A DNA stretch of 64,000 bases from Calvatia gigantea (lineage: Eukaryota > Basidiomycota > Agaricomycetes > Agaricales > Lycoperdaceae). Below, piece after piece: positions 21,162-32,905 of this stretch. Each line of letters opens with the position of its first letter. Position 1 is the first letter of the stretch. The stretch covers positions 496,001-560,000 of the forward strand of contig JACAAK010000009.1 in the NCBI GenBank assembly GCA_025093985.1, given 5' to 3'. Below the pieces are notes generated by a model. The model did no database searches. It was not told the DNA's origin and saw only the letters and a list, made by a program, of their open reading frames with translations. Position numbers and translations under genes: made by a program.

Positions 21162-24100
21162 GGTTGAGTCCACTTTTCGTGTGGTTCCGGGAAGAGTAAT
21201 ATGAACGCGCCTTATATTTTTATCCGCTTTACGATGGATGTCCGACTTGTATTGATGACACACGCGATATCTAAATATAACTAGCTCTATTCTTATCACC
21301 ATAACGTGAGGTTGGGTTCACAATTCATGAGCCTGAAACGTGAACATACCTGTCTTACCCCAGATTACCCCAGCACCAGAACTTCCCCTTCGAGGAAAAT
21401 GGGCGTAATTATTCGGAGCGAGTGACTGAAAGTATATATGTAGGAACTTGGCGACCTTTGCCCAGCAAGAACAATCACATGCTCTTAAATCTCATCTGAG
21501 GGTTGGTGGCCACCAAGATCGAGCGTAATCCAGGTAAGTGTCAGCGTGGGAGTTCGAGACATTGATGAATCAACCCTTTGATGTCCTGACAGCGGGTTTT
21601 GTGTTTTCGCGTCCCTGAAAAGAGCGACCACTTGAAGGGTTTTTAAGTGGTGGGGAAACCATGACTGGCCATGGCTACAACCGTGGTGGGGAGCCCGGTG
21701 AGGGTCTGGAAGGGCGAAACGAAGGGGGGCACCAATAAGCGCCGAACGAGGCATCCCCCCAAACCAATGGCGGGCTGTACTAAAGGACATCACCACGCCC
21801 CGCTGCTTTTAGGAAGGACAGGCTCCGAAAAAAGTCGGCACGTCAAGAGCGGAGGGAAGGAGGCTTGTGTGGACGAGGGGGGGACCTTCCGGAATCGGAT
21901 AACATCAAAAACGGCTGGAATCCCAGCTGAGGGTACTGGCCCACGCTACCCCTCACGGGCTAAGCTTAACGTGCGTGAAGGGACAATGAGTGTAGTTTGT
22001 GACCAGGTCGGTCGCTGATGAGCGGCTCCGGAATAGGGTCTGTGGGGCAATGAGAGCTGGGGCGAGGTTATCATTGCGCAGTCAAGCGCGTTCTTATCCA
22101 ACCACTATTTCCACTTGTTTGGTAACACTATTTTTATTCCATCCGTGGCTGACCAGTTGGAATACAATGTGCCATGCTGTAAGGGACATGAGGCGATATT
22201 CTGGGTAAACTATCAGGGTATTTTTTGAAATAGAACGTTCGGAAAGGGACCGGAGACTCACTGAACATTTATATCACTCCCTGCCTTCCGATTTACCAGA
22301 ACGCCCGCACAAGATTCATCTCTACCGATCTCTGATCAGTGCAAAACCAGAGGACGTTAGATCTCTTAATCTCGGCTCGTTCATTTCTGGGTTCATCAAC
22401 TGGCTTTAAGTGGCAGCAGAAGGGTATCAATCGGAGGATCGACGACGAAAACATCAACTCGAGTGAAGTGGGCTGGACCGGCTGACCCAAATTGGAAGGA
22501 TTTTTGAGATTTACCTCGAACAAGTAGGAAGACCCGGTCTTCTGGTATCCGACTTGTGCAATCTGTCACCTCGACTAACTTTTGGGAAAGGTTTTGTAAA
22601 ATAAAGCTTTCTCCTTCAGGAGGAATTGAACATACCCTCCGATTTCCTGGGCACAGTGATATTAAATCATCGTCAGAATCCTGCGAAAGTGGGTGCGCCC
22701 GTAGCATCTCACAGGAAGGTTTCGCTATTTTCCGTTGTGTGTGTCAGAAATAAATGCCATCAACGCGAAAGGATTCAAATTCCCCGTCGGTTAGGCACGC
22801 AGAGGCTAAATCCGGGATTGTAGAGGTTCCCTCAGACCACCCAAGATTCCGGTGTAGTGTAATGTCAAAAGGTGATCCCGGTTGCGTAGCCAGGTTGGGA
22901 CACAAAATTATGACATATCAGGACTTTGGCCATCTCTGTCCATGTCACAGGCCTTAATGGGGGCATGGCCATGTTTATCCTCGTCATCCTTGGAAGAATG
23001 CGGGCGGTTCCACGATGCGCGGTTTTGCGTCCTTATGCATGATAGGTCTTTGTGGGGTATTAGATCCCCACGGGTCTGCGTAATGAGAAACGACAGCCGA
23101 TGTTGACAAGAGATTTCTCATCGAAACCAGGCACACAGGTGCCGCCATAGCAGTTGATAAGTAGAAGTTGTTAGACGAGGTTTCTCGTCGTCGAACTGAG
23201 CGGACCGTTTTAGGTACTCAGGTTTCGGTACCGATCAGGATAACGCTTCGGGGAGGGCACGTGATATGAGCGACCTGCCCTTAAGTTTGGGTACCATATT
23301 GAATTTTTTTGGTCTTTTTCTTTTTCGTTTCTTTTGCCTCAACTTCTGATAGATCTGCTCAAAGGTAAGTTTGCCCATTCATCTTTCAAGAGGATGCCAT
23401 TTTATTCTATTGTCGAGTTTCGTCGTTAAACCAAATCGTCGAAACTGTGTGGCTTCTTGTCATAGTTACACTGACCGTTCAACTGCCTTGTCTTGATTCG
23501 ATTGAGTGCTCACGGTTGCCCCTCCCCACAGGTACCACCCGTTATGTTAGGCGTTGGGCAGTAGGCACAACCCAGAGACAACTCTGTTGTCCTTATGTTG
23601 GTTAAATGGGTGAGTGATTATTTAATTTTGAAGGAATACGAGTGCAAGTAGATATCCCAAGGATGATTCAAAAAATTTCAAACTAGAGTATCTGAGCGCC
23701 TTCAACACAGGCCCAATGCTTTGAACATAATCCCACTGATTTCTCCCTTCGACTTCATCCTTGAACGTCACTGATCGTTTCCCCAAGATCGTGCACCTCT
23801 GTTGGGCCATACTTCCTAACTTAAGGTCTGTGTCCCATATCTTACATCCGGTGATGACACAATGGAGTTACCGCCTGAGCCTGGCCATTAGGCTTGTGTT
23901 GATGACAACTCCACGGCTGTTTTCATTTTCTTCTGACCCCTCACCCAATTTTCAACCTGTCAATCGGATACTCACACTAGTATCTAGGTTCAACCTCTCA
24001 GTTCGGCAGTAGTCGGTCAGGATTACGTCCTTCGGGCTGTGGATTGTGCTGTGAGTGTCCGTTCCCCTTAAATAAATGATGTTCCATCACGACGGTCTTC

Positions 24101-24476
24101 GTATTTCAATGCTGCCGAAAATGCCCGCACAGCTCAAAACTTCGGGCAACCCCCTCTGATCCTCTCCCTTGTTGTACCGACGTATTACTGACACTTATGA
24201 ACCCTCTAGGAACTCACAATTGTCTCCAGAATGGTGGTGCTTTGGGGTAAGCATTTAGTTTCGTTCTTGTTTCATGATGAGATATTCAAAATAAAATCAA
24301 CTAGAAGCTGTTGATGAGCTTCGGCATTGATTATTCTTCCAATTCTGAATCTTCACTTATGACCTCAGACCGATTGCTAACTGACTCTTACTCTAGAGTG
24401 TCTCGTACGTACATCAACATATTACCTATTTTATTACAAGATATATCTAGATATCAGCAAATACATCTGTTCCCCT
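21162..24476. other. Gene-poor stretch of 3.3 kb
   Basis: No gene is supported. A minus-strand piece at 22707-22525 is coding-like (NRRVCSIPPEGESFILQN) with a plausible GTAAAT donor at its end, but no partner exons were found. 21660-22010 is GC-rich with many G runs. Short frames at 23622-24012 overlap on both strands and have no motif. I saw no long terminal repeats, transposase motifs or telomere-like repeats. Confidence 0.4.
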
Positions 24477-26330
24477 TCAACACGTCGAGATCCTCCAGGG
24501 ATCAATTGTTGTCATAAGCACTACATCTGCATTCTCCTCCAGCCAGGTCCACGACTCCAAGTTGTGTCGAAAGTGACCATCGAGGTACAACGAGAGAGAA
24601 CGCCGAGGACGCGAAGAAATGATCCGATGGAGTAAGGGTATACTTGCGAGAGGGTCACCGCAAATAGCCACCCTCTTAAGCTTGGGCCAGGGTATTACAG
24701 AAGGTGATATGGGAGAAGAAACTATGAGACGTTGAAGGATAGTGTTGACCGAGACTTGTATCAACGTGAGGTTCTTGAGGTTTGGAAATGCCAGTGAGGG
24801 GTCTGGGGAAGAGTCAGGCAGGCCTTGGAGGTGCGTCACACTCAATGATTCCAACAACGGGTACTTCTCTACTTTTGCGGTGAATGCCAGGAGTATATGT
24901 TTCCACTGTTCAGCCGAGATGTTGCGTACTGCCAGCAGTTGCAACTGGGGAACTTCGAAGAGGCCGATGAATCTCGCTAGATCGGACTCTATGATATCCC
25001 ATTTTCTCTTGATAGCTCCAACCTCCAGCTTCTTCAACGATGCAATCTTCAACGGATGTATTGGTTCTCCCAGATCCAAAAGAGCAGCCGTAGGATCAGT
25101 ATTCGTAATGATTATATTCTCCAGTGAAGGCAACGCAGCGAGCACCGTCAAGACGTTGGACCAGTGAGGCCAGTGTATATCGTCAAGCTCGAGAGTAGTG
25201 ATGCTACGAGAATTGTTCAGGCAATGCCACGCATAGTACAAGTCACACGACCGAACCCGTACCATCGGGGAATCGGGATGCGAAGCGGAACCCGTCCGCG
25301 AGTAACGCACTATATCGTAAGCTGGCACTGTGGTCGAAGTTGAATTATCCGTTACGGTGAATGAATCCACTGACGGACAGGAAAACATGCGGGATAGGGT
25401 GGCGATGTGCGGGGAGAGCCATTCGGAAGTGATCACGTCGAAAGCGCGAAGTGCAGGAAGGAGGATTGGGGAATGCTCCTGACGACCCATGTCCTGAAGC
25501 ACGGGTTCTGCTCGGACGTGCAACGTCAATTTTTGCAAGGTTGTGGATCCTCCTATAAGTTCGTTCAACTCTACGTGGTCCGGCCAAATACCATATCCAC
25601 GAATATCCAAAGAATGGAGAACTTTCAGGGGTAACGTAGTGTCCTTGAACGTCATATTGCGTAACGCGAGATGGCGTAAAGATGGGAGCTGGCCATCAAA
25701 TAGCCCAGGGTCAATGTGAAGGTGCTTTCGGGAGGAGAAATGGTAAACACCCAAGGTCTCGAGTTGGGGCACGGAGATACCATGAAAGTAGCGGAAGATA
25801 TCGGGACCAGGAGTAGTGATAGAGAGGACTTTCCAACGTTCGGAGTGTGGGAGGAAGAGGCTCAAGATCTCCTCCGTTCGAGCCGGATCCCAGAAGCAAT
25901 AAAGGTAGATATCTAGGGGATGATCTCGAGAGCGTTCCAGGAACTTCGGAAGGTCATTGAACAGATCGTCTATATTTCCTTGGGAGAGGTGGTATATACT
26001 CCATAGAGACGGCGTGCAGTGAGAGACCTCCCGCCATCTGCATGATATTTTTTCTATTAGCGCCCGGAAACACGAGTCCGGCTCCCCAGCGTCTAGGTAG
26101 CCTAACTCGAAGATGAGGGAGAGAATTTCATTGGGAACTCTCTCAATGGGAGGGTGCTGGCAAGGTTTGGCGCTGAGTAAATGAAGGACATCGCCGCTCT
26201 GTTGTTGTGCAGCTGACGGGGGACTTGTGAGATGGATCAACTGGAAGTAATGAGGTTGAACGGATGTCCTACGTGGTAGAGTCGACGTGAACATGGGAAG
26301 CGCGCCCGAGTCCAGGAAAAACATACCCAT
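24477..26330 (-). CDS. F-box / leucine-rich-repeat-like protein, intronless
   Basis: Single uninterrupted frame of 617 codons from the ATG at 26330. An F-box-like motif lies at about residues 60-100 (IERVPNEILSLIFELGYLD, then CRWREVSHCTPSLWSIYHL), as in the very large F-box family of Agaricomycetes, which recruit substrates to SCF ubiquitin ligases. The rest alternates Leu-rich strands and helices suggestive of degenerate leucine-rich repeats (LPSLRHLALRNMTF; LPSLENIIITNTD; FPNLKNLTLIQVSV). The lack of introns is typical of this expanded family and contrasts with the intron-rich neighbours. Substrate unknown. An in-frame ATG lies 12 codons further in, so the exact start is uncertain. Confidence 0.85.
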   Translation of the reverse strand: MGMFFLDSGALPMFTSTLPRRTSVQPHYFQLIHLTSPPSAAQQQSGDVLHLLSAKPCQHPPIERVPNEILSLIFELGYLDAGEPDSCFRALIEKISCRWREVSHCTPSLWSIYHLSQGNIDDLFNDLPKFLERSRDHPLDIYLYCFWDPARTEEILSLFLPHSERWKVLSITTPGPDIFRYFHGISVPQLETLGVYHFSSRKHLHIDPGLFDGQLPSLRHLALRNMTFKDTTLPLKVLHSLDIRGYGIWPDHVELNELIGGSTTLQKLTLHVRAEPVLQDMGRQEHSPILLPALRAFDVITSEWLSPHIATLSRMFSCPSVDSFTVTDNSTSTTVPAYDIVRYSRTGSASHPDSPMVRVRSCDLYYAWHCLNNSRSITTLELDDIHWPHWSNVLTVLAALPSLENIIITNTDPTAALLDLGEPIHPLKIASLKKLEVGAIKRKWDIIESDLARFIGLFEVPQLQLLAVRNISAEQWKHILLAFTAKVEKYPLLESLSVTHLQGLPDSSPDPSLAFPNLKNLTLIQVSVNTILQRLIVSSPISPSVIPWPKLKRVAICGDPLASIPLLHRIISSRPRRSLSLYLDGHFRHNLESWTWLEENADVVLMTTIDPWRISTC

Positions 26331-26900
26331 GAGCCTCAGGAGAACGAACGGAGGAGAATGGGGTGAAGAGGGGTGTACAGGTGCCCCCCAACATGATGGA
26401 AGGAATGGAATGAAAAGGTGAAGACGGGGATGAGGGAATTATGTACATTTATAGATACCCCGGACCCGTCAAGTCAGAGATGCAAAGATCGGGGGTGGCT
26501 GTGTAGGCGCTGGTCAAGTCGAAGCCCAAGGAGACGGTCCACTCAATTTAAAATGCGGAATTCGGCCATCGTTAGGGGACATTTCGGCAGTATCTGTTTT
26601 CTATGCTGCCATAGTCTGCAGGTCCAGCAGCAAGGAGTGTTGGGATGTCTCAATAACTTATACCAGCTGTTTGAAGTGCGGTTTGAATATGGTTTGCATG
26701 CGGATGTGATTGTTAACCTCCTCGTGTTGCTCCGTCGCCTGTTCGAGGCTTCATAATCTCCAAATCGGGTGATCTTTACATTTGAAAACGTGATGCGTCA
26801 AATTGTCATACCAGGTCGACTGGAACGAGTTTAAGCAATAAAATATTCCTGTAAGTACCTGCCAGCGTTCAAACGTTCATCGGTCCCAGAACAACCTGAT
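26331..26900. other. Intergenic region
   Basis: Upstream of the F-box gene and downstream of the TMEM53-like gene, both on the minus strand. A plus-strand frame at 26418-26756 is open for 112 codons but has no motif. I see no gene. Confidence 0.35.
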
Positions 26901-28049
26901 TTAAGCGTCCTTGCTTTCTAAATTTAGCGCCTCCCTCCACACTCGCTCGACAGCACCCCAATACCTCTTCGGATCCGCTCGGGAATGTGCAACATGCTTA
27001 GATTCCCTCCCAAATTTCTCAACATGTACATTCAAACCCTTCGCTTTTGCTTCCGCGGCGTGCTTCTCCACCGCTCCCGTGGAAACAATCTCGTCTCCAT
27101 CCGAATATATGTACAACCTTGGTACGCTTTTTCCAGTCCACGGTAACACATGCGGATCGTTCAGGCGGGATTTCATGCGTTTGATGACGGAATGTCTACG
27201 GAAGAGGTGTCTCGCGAGGATTTGGACACAGTAGAGTAAGGTGACGACGACGTTTGCGAGGATACGGATGATAGGATGAGAGAAGGCACTAGAGAATGCG
27301 CGCCGAGCTGCACTGAGGCTTTCACTGCCCGGGCAGGAGTCAAGAATGATCGCGCTGGCCATGTGGATTGTTGAGATGGAGGGGGAGGATTGGTGTTTAG
27401 AGAGGATATCGCTCAGGGTTGTGAGTTGGCAGCAGCCACCTACGAAGGGAATTGGCTTCGGATCAAGTATATCACTTATTACGAGGCGCACCGTTGCTGA
27501 AAGTATGGGTAAGAACTCTATGTTCCGGAAGGGGTATCAAAGATTCCAATTCCGGAACTTGCGTTCTTCGGGATCTTGGTTGAGCTGGCGGGAGACACCC
27601 AATGGCTTCCAGGGTCTCTACTACAGGACTTAGGGCTTTCCGCTATTCCGAAAGTCGTAAGAACAGGACACTGACAGCGCAAGATGCTAATACCATACCT
27701 GTGAGTACTGGCTACTCCAGAAGAATGCAGCCTCTGAACGAACCAGAATAATCACACTATTCGGGTACCGTCCGTGGTATATTGAGGTATATTTTTGAAG
27801 ATGCAGAAGCTTTGCACCCACCGTGGGTCGGTGAGACCCAGCTAGTGACTATAGAGAATCAAAACATACTCCATCCAAAGACCAAAATAACCCTTGAAAG
27901 TAAAATTTAGGCGTTGCCAGGAAAACACAAATAAAAGAGGTCGCTTACGTCGGGTGCGAAGGATCAGCAGCCTCCGGCGCTGTTGGTTTATGAAGGTAGA
28001 TTCCTTTGCCAATCGTGATGAGGAAGTTGTCAGAGGCGGAGGATGTCAT
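26901..28049 (-). CDS. TMEM53/DUF829 family alpha/beta hydrolase
   Basis: Member of the DUF829 (PF05705) family of alpha/beta-hydrolase-fold proteins, whose animal member TMEM53 is a nuclear-envelope protein; the fungal function is unknown. The chain of exons reads MTSSASDNFLITIGKGIYLH, then VILVFGW, then GAKLLHLQKYTSIYHGRYPN and VRSEAAFFWSSQYSQ, then ALSPVVETLEAIGCLPP, then HTFSN joined to GGCCQLTTLSDIL, then AIILDSCPGSESLSAARRAF and the C-terminal YIYSDGDEIVSTGAVEKHA. The nucleophile is the Ser of HTFSNGG; the acid is the Asp of SDGDEIV; the His is in ESKHVAHSRADP. Start is the ATG at 28049; the exon carrying GAKLL follows a short intron. Five exons. The end (LNLESKDA) is normal. Confidence 0.9.
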
Positions 28050-28916
28050 TATGGGAGTGGAAAAAGGGTGAATGCTGCTGACGTGGGATCAAATTCAATT
28101 CATAAGCGAGCGCTCCAATGTTGAGTACTGAGTTTATGGGGAAAACCACCCAACACTCGTTTCTGGTATAACCACTCCTTGGATGTGGTTGACAATTACA
28201 ATTGAGCTTCCTGCTTAACACACGAACTGATTGGAATAAAATGAATGCTTGTGAACCATAATTTACTGATCTGTTTTCATTTTCACGACATGCCCTCGGA
28301 CTTGTTTGTTTGTGAACGATGACCGTGAAGGCACAACAGGCGTTAAGTGTACATGGATGAAGTTATCCGGATCAAAAGGACAACAACTTCGCAAACGCAT
28401 GGAAGAAACCATATTTATGGGCATTGAAAGCGCGACATGCAGTTGAACCCTCTGGGCCCATGCGACTTGTGGACAATGCAGCCGTCATTGGCATCGTGAT
28501 ACCCATGAAAGTGACCTTCCCTGGTCTCCAATCCAAATATGTTGATAATATTTGCCATAAGCGCTCGGAAACGATGAGACGGATTTGCCGAAGCCGCCTT
28601 CTGGCCGCTGGGGGGAGGGGGGGACAACAAGCCTTGTGCATGGTATGGCAGTAATCCTCGCACAGTGCGGGTTGAACGTTGAACGTTGAACTTTGAGCTC
28701 TGAGCAATGATGCACTGTGTGTTTGTGATTCCGGGCTCCCAAAAAAATTGCGCTTGTCTGTGTCCATGGTTCTTGGTCTACCTTGGAGTGAACCTAGCAA
28801 AGGAGTATTTTGTGCGTACTAGGCGCTTGCCTGCTTAATCACAACCCACGGTCTGCCATGCTAGCTGAAGCGCTCAGCACCTCTCAGCCTTTTACCACGG
28901 CATTCCTCCTCAAGTG
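28050..28916. other. Divergent intergenic region
   Basis: Between the TMEM53-like gene (-) and the NACHT gene (+). No gene is supported; a 142-codon minus-strand frame at 28372-28800 shows no motif. Around 28670-28695 there is a short tandem repeat of GTTGAAC, three copies. Confidence 0.4.
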
Positions 28917-30759
28917 ATGCTTGAAGATCGACAGATGGCTCGCCGCTCTGCGGGAGGCTCTTCCTCTCAATCGCGTTCCGCCGCCAACTCTCGGTCAGGT
29001 CCAACGACTCCCTCTCCGGCCCCTTCTGCTGTAAACTCCCAACCCCCACCCAGTTTTGCCCCTGGCAGGACCCCCGATAATTCCCGCCATTCCGCCGTCG
29101 GTCAGCCAGCGATTGGAGGTGGGAGCTCCCCAAATAACGAAGGCTGTAAGTGCAAAGTCTCGGACTTTGAGACGAGTATGGGTTAACAAATGAGAAGCCG
29201 TGGATCCGCTCGCTCACAACGCTATTCCTGACGCTGGGTCTAATGGTTAGTTTCTAGACTCTCTTTTCGCCACAACCCTCAAGACTTTGCAGGTCCTGCT
29301 AATGGAGCCTTCAACAACGCCCATCATGTTGTCCTCAACCACCCAGTGTTTGTGGAGGGAGCTCACCCAAAAGAGAAAGATTGTAAGTGAATTCCCAGGC
29401 CCCGAAAGAGTACAAGCTAAGAGACGAAAAGGTATTGATCTCCTCGCTCGGAACACCATCCCTGGCGCCCAATTCGACTCAGGTCAACGATACCCTCCCC
29501 CATCATGCCACCCCGGAACGAGACTCGATATCACCGAGAAACTTGTAGCATGGTTGAGGGATCTGATGCGCAAGCACAAAGTTGTATGGCTCCACGGACC
29601 CGCTGGTGTCGGCAAGTCGGCCGTCATCCAAACCCTTGCTGAGGCCGAAGCCAACTCCCCAACTTCCGTTCTGGGTGCTACCCTCTTCTTCTCAAAACCC
29701 AATGAACGTGACGATCCACAGCGTGTTTTTATCACCATTGCCTACCAACTTGCTGTCAAATATCCGGCATATCGCGCGTATGTCGTGGAACGACTCGTGG
29801 TCGACCCTCTGCTAGTCGAGAAGTCCTTGGTTGAGCAATTCAAGTGGCTTATCGTCAAGCCTTTTGCTGAAAAGAAGCTACTGGAAGGAACCCATGGGAC
29901 TGTGTTAATCACCCTCGACGGACTGGACGAGTGCAACGGCGAATCGGCGCAGCGCAAAATTATTTTTCTCATCGACAAATTTTGCCTTGAGCACCCGACC
30001 ACTCCCCTCATCTGGATCATTGCCAGCCGACCAGAACCCGAGATATGCACCGCTTTTTCCCACCACGACGTCCGGGGCACCTACGTGGAGATTGATATGC
30101 CCGTTGACTCTGACCAGGCCTGCCGCGATGTCGAACTTTATCTCCGCGATATGTTTGCTGAAATTAAAGAGAAATACTCAACGTCTTTCTCTTCAACCCA
30201 GCAGTGGCCAACAGAGACTGACCTCACAAAGGTCGCTAAACGCGCCTCTGGCCTGTTCGCTTTCGCCAACACTGTTGCCCGTTTCACCGGTGACGTTATG
30301 TACGCCAATCCTGTTGCCCAACTGCAAAAAGTCCTGGATGTCCTTGAATCTCCCTTGTCACCTGCAGCGGGAGATTCTCCGTTCGCTGCTCTGGACATGA
30401 TTTACACCATGATCTTGTCTGCGATTTCTCCCAAAGTGTGGCCGATAACTCGGAAGCTGCTACTGATTAGGAACACATGGGACCTCGTCGATATCTGCAA
30501 CTTTCTCTCGATCAACCAAGCCGACGCATACAGTGCTCTACGGAAACTCCACTCGGTCCTTTGTGTTCCACAACCAGAAGATGCGCTCAGGAGTGGAATC
30601 AATGTCTTTCATAAGTCTTTTGATGATTACCTCGAGTCTCCATCCCGTTCCGGTTCATTTTGGTTAGACAAAACAGAGGCAGACAGTGTGAAATTCACGG
30701 CTTGCGTTCGGATTTTGCTGGAAGCACACGATGCCGGCGAGTCTCTCGCTTTCAATTAA
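28917..30759 (+). CDS. NACHT-domain NTPase, NLR-like, without detected repeats
   Basis: STAND-class NTPase of the type that is abundant in Agaricomycetes and is proposed to act in non-self recognition. Exons: one from the ATG at 28917 (or 28935) encoding a Ser/Gly/Pro-rich disordered N-terminus; a short one (VDPLAHNAIPDAGSNG); one reading GAFNNAHHVVLNHPVFVEGA; and the long one from about 29433. The last carries DLLARNTIPGAQFDSGQRYP and CHPGTR just before the NACHT domain, Walker A WLHGPAGVGKSAV, Walker B VLITLDGLDECNG, and WIIASRPEPEI. The C-terminal part is the usual helical section (NVFHKSFDDYLESPSRSGSF). The frame ends at 30759 with no WD40, TPR or ankyrin repeats, so this is either a short form or the true C-terminus was lost. 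The first intron's acceptor (AGAAG) is the least certain boundary. Confidence 0.88.
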
Positions 30760-30899
30760 ATATGAAAATTCATGAGAGCATCTCCAGCTAAATCGACTAT
30801 TTACCCATCAAACATAACCATTTCCTGGCCGGCACGTGGCAGAAGTGCGGAGAACCAGCAAGCATTTTTTTTCTCTTGGTCGTTGGGCTCTGTGTTGAA

Positions 30900-31541
30900 G
30901 GCCCCACTTCACAAAACTGAAGGTTTTGAAGAGCTTCGCCCTTTCTTCCAAGACATTGATTATGCAGGTTCGGAGTATGTGTTCAGAGATCCCATCTCCA
31001 CTGCGCGTGGTTTGCTCACATCAGTTGGGTTGCTTGTTTTTGCTGTGGGCAGCTATTGACTTAAGTGCTGACACACACAATAGCCTCTTATGCCCCGTCT
31101 CAAGGAATGGAGGGTTGTCAGGACTATTTCTATCCGGCCTTTGAAATTTGGTTCTATCAGCCTAGATAAGCCAATATCTGTGCTTTGCGGCGTGGTGGGG
31201 ACAGTGGATTCGGTATTCACTGACCAATCTTCTACTGAGGAAAGCATTGCAAAGGTCATCTTTCCTCTGTGAGTAACGTAAGACTCTCACGTGGACTACT
31301 TTTGACACCTGAATGTAGCATTCACGAGCATTCAAAGTCGATTCATGGTATGAAAAGATGATACATTTCGATTCGGAGGATGGGTCATACTGGAGAGGTC
31401 ACGTCCATCGACATCTTACTGGTCTCCCATCATCCCATCCTGTGACTGTGTTGGGTAAAGGCAACAAGAGTCTTCTTGTCATCGGCGTTGATGACCCTAC
31501 GAACCCATTGATATACGCGCTTCCTTATAGACCGTCTTAAT
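30900..31541 (+). pseudogene. Unrecognised gene fragment with C-terminal module A
   Basis: Coding-like pieces lie in order: FEELRPFFQDIDYAGSEYVF with RDPISTARGLLTSV, then RLKEWRVVRTISIRPLKFGS with ISLDKPISVLCGVVGTVDSV, then AFKVDSWYEKMIHFDSEDGS, YWRGHVHRHLTGLPSSHPV and VIGVDDPTNPLIYALPYRPS before a TAA at 31539-31541. Joining the last two blocks at the strongest donor (GTGAGT at 31270) puts them out of frame; a weaker GTCATC donor at 31256 works. No family recognised. It may be an intact gene or the remains of a longer protein following the NACHT gene. Confidence 0.35.
31391..31541 (+). repeat. Duplicated C-terminal module, copy A
   Basis: About 150 bases that recur in diverged form at 32757-32905. 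Shared protein text includes H-x-T-G-L-P-S-x-H at the front, V-L-x-K-G-x-K-S-x-L in the middle and Y-x-L-P-Y-R at the end. This copy reads open to a stop. Confidence 0.7.
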
Positions 31542-31559
31542 GTATACCCGATTAAAGCC

Positions 31560-32640
31560 AGACCTATTCCCCCCCCCCCCCACACACCCACATTAACAAG
31601 CTGCATACAACCACTCCTAACCTCCCTCCGCTACCACAACTACCGCAGAATATACCATAACGCCCATCTAGTGCAGGACCTTTGTTCGCGAATACCACGG
31701 GTGCTGGCAGGGGTGGGATGGGGTTCGGGTGCGGTCCTTCGATCTCGAGGTTACCCGGTCCAGGACCAAGTGTGCTGATGCCACACGCGAATTTATTGCC
31801 TCTGCCCGTACCTCCTTCGCATACAAGTGTACCACACCACGGCCACCACAACCACAGCCGACAACAACAATCATGACAACAACATCCTCGCCCCCCATCA
31901 CCCATCCACCACCCCAACCCCGGATGCTCTTAGGAATGTGAATACATCCGGTAAGAGGAAAGAAGGGAAAGGCGTCGTCGGGTCGAGGATATCGAGGGGT
32001 GTCGAGGCTGATGCTAGATGATGGTTTCACGAGGACAACGAACTATGCGCCAAATGTGGGGGAAGCGAGGAATGATCCGAAATCAGGACTTCTGCCTAAG
32101 AAACCCACCATGACTACTTCGCCTTTACTCTCGAATGCCACCACAACTACCGTGAACACGCCTCAGGTCAAAATACAGCTTCGAGCCCAAAAGCGCCTGC
32201 ACCTACGCCGAAGCTAACACCAAAATCTACACCAACCCCTGCAACCAACAAGACGCTACCCAAAAGACCCGAGTCAGCATCATTCTCGAATCCAGATACA
32301 CATACTGATGATTGAGCCATTCACGTCCCGCTTTCTTCGCAATTAATTGCTTCGCTCGAAACCGAGCGCAAAGGGCCCTACAAAACCTGTATCATCAACG
32401 AAATCATCATTGGTACCGCCAACGACATCTTCGTCTCTGGCCATGCCAACGCCGACATCTACGTCTTTGCTGACGAGACCTGTTGGGAATAGTGGAAAGA
32501 GGCCTCGACTGTCGCTGGAGACTATAAGGATACGCCTGATGGGGTGGTTCAAATTCAAAAGGACAAGGAGGAGATGCGTGGAAAGGGTCTAGACTCGGAG
32601 CCGTTGGTGAAGAAACTGGCGCTAGCGCTGGTGGAAGGTC
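31560..32640. other. Low-complexity stretch with Pro/Thr-rich frames
   Basis: Starts with a run of about 13 C at 31569-31581 and holds AC/CA-rich sequence that reads as Pro/Thr/Ser/Lys-rich on the plus strand (for example PTPKLTPKSTPTPATNKTLP near 32210-32260) and Gly-rich on the minus strand. Frames are open on both strands because of the skewed composition, so they are weak evidence for genes. A plus-strand stretch at about 32350-32490 also reads plausibly as protein (CIINEIIIGTANDIFVSG) before a stop. Possibly a disordered linker of a decayed gene. Confidence 0.35.
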
Positions 32641-32756
32641 GGTGGCGAAGGGAACGGGAGGTGTTGCTGCAGTCTCAAACGTCGCTGTCGGTGGTGGTGG
32701 AGGCACCAAACTCGAGGCAACCGCCGCTACAAGTGGTGATGATGCAGTCAAACGGG

Positions 32757-32905
32757 CCCATATTCGTAAATATCTCACCGGTCTCCCGTCATTTCATCTA
32801 GCGACCGTCCTGGAGAAAGGCCACAAGAGCTTCTTATTATCGGTGTTGATGGTCTTGAGTAGTCATGGATATACATGCTTCCTTATAGACTGCCTTAGCG
32901 TACAC
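32757..32905 (+). repeat. Duplicated C-terminal module, copy B
   Basis: Diverged copy of 31391-31541. It reads AHIRKYLTGLPSFHLATVLE and KGHKSFLL, then the frame shifts relative to copy A before ATGCTTCCTTATAGACTGCC, which matches the end of copy A. By eye roughly two thirds of positions match. The break in frame suggests this copy is decaying. Confidence 0.65.

Noticed and set aside
21660..22010. GC-rich, G-run-containing segment as possible rDNA or transposon
   Set aside because: No recognisable rRNA core sequence, terminal repeats or transposase/reverse-transcriptase motif.
31564..32030. Gly/Cys-rich minus-strand and Thr/Pro-rich plus-strand frames
   Set aside because: Both strands are open over the same low-complexity sequence beside a poly-C run; no exon chain or motif.
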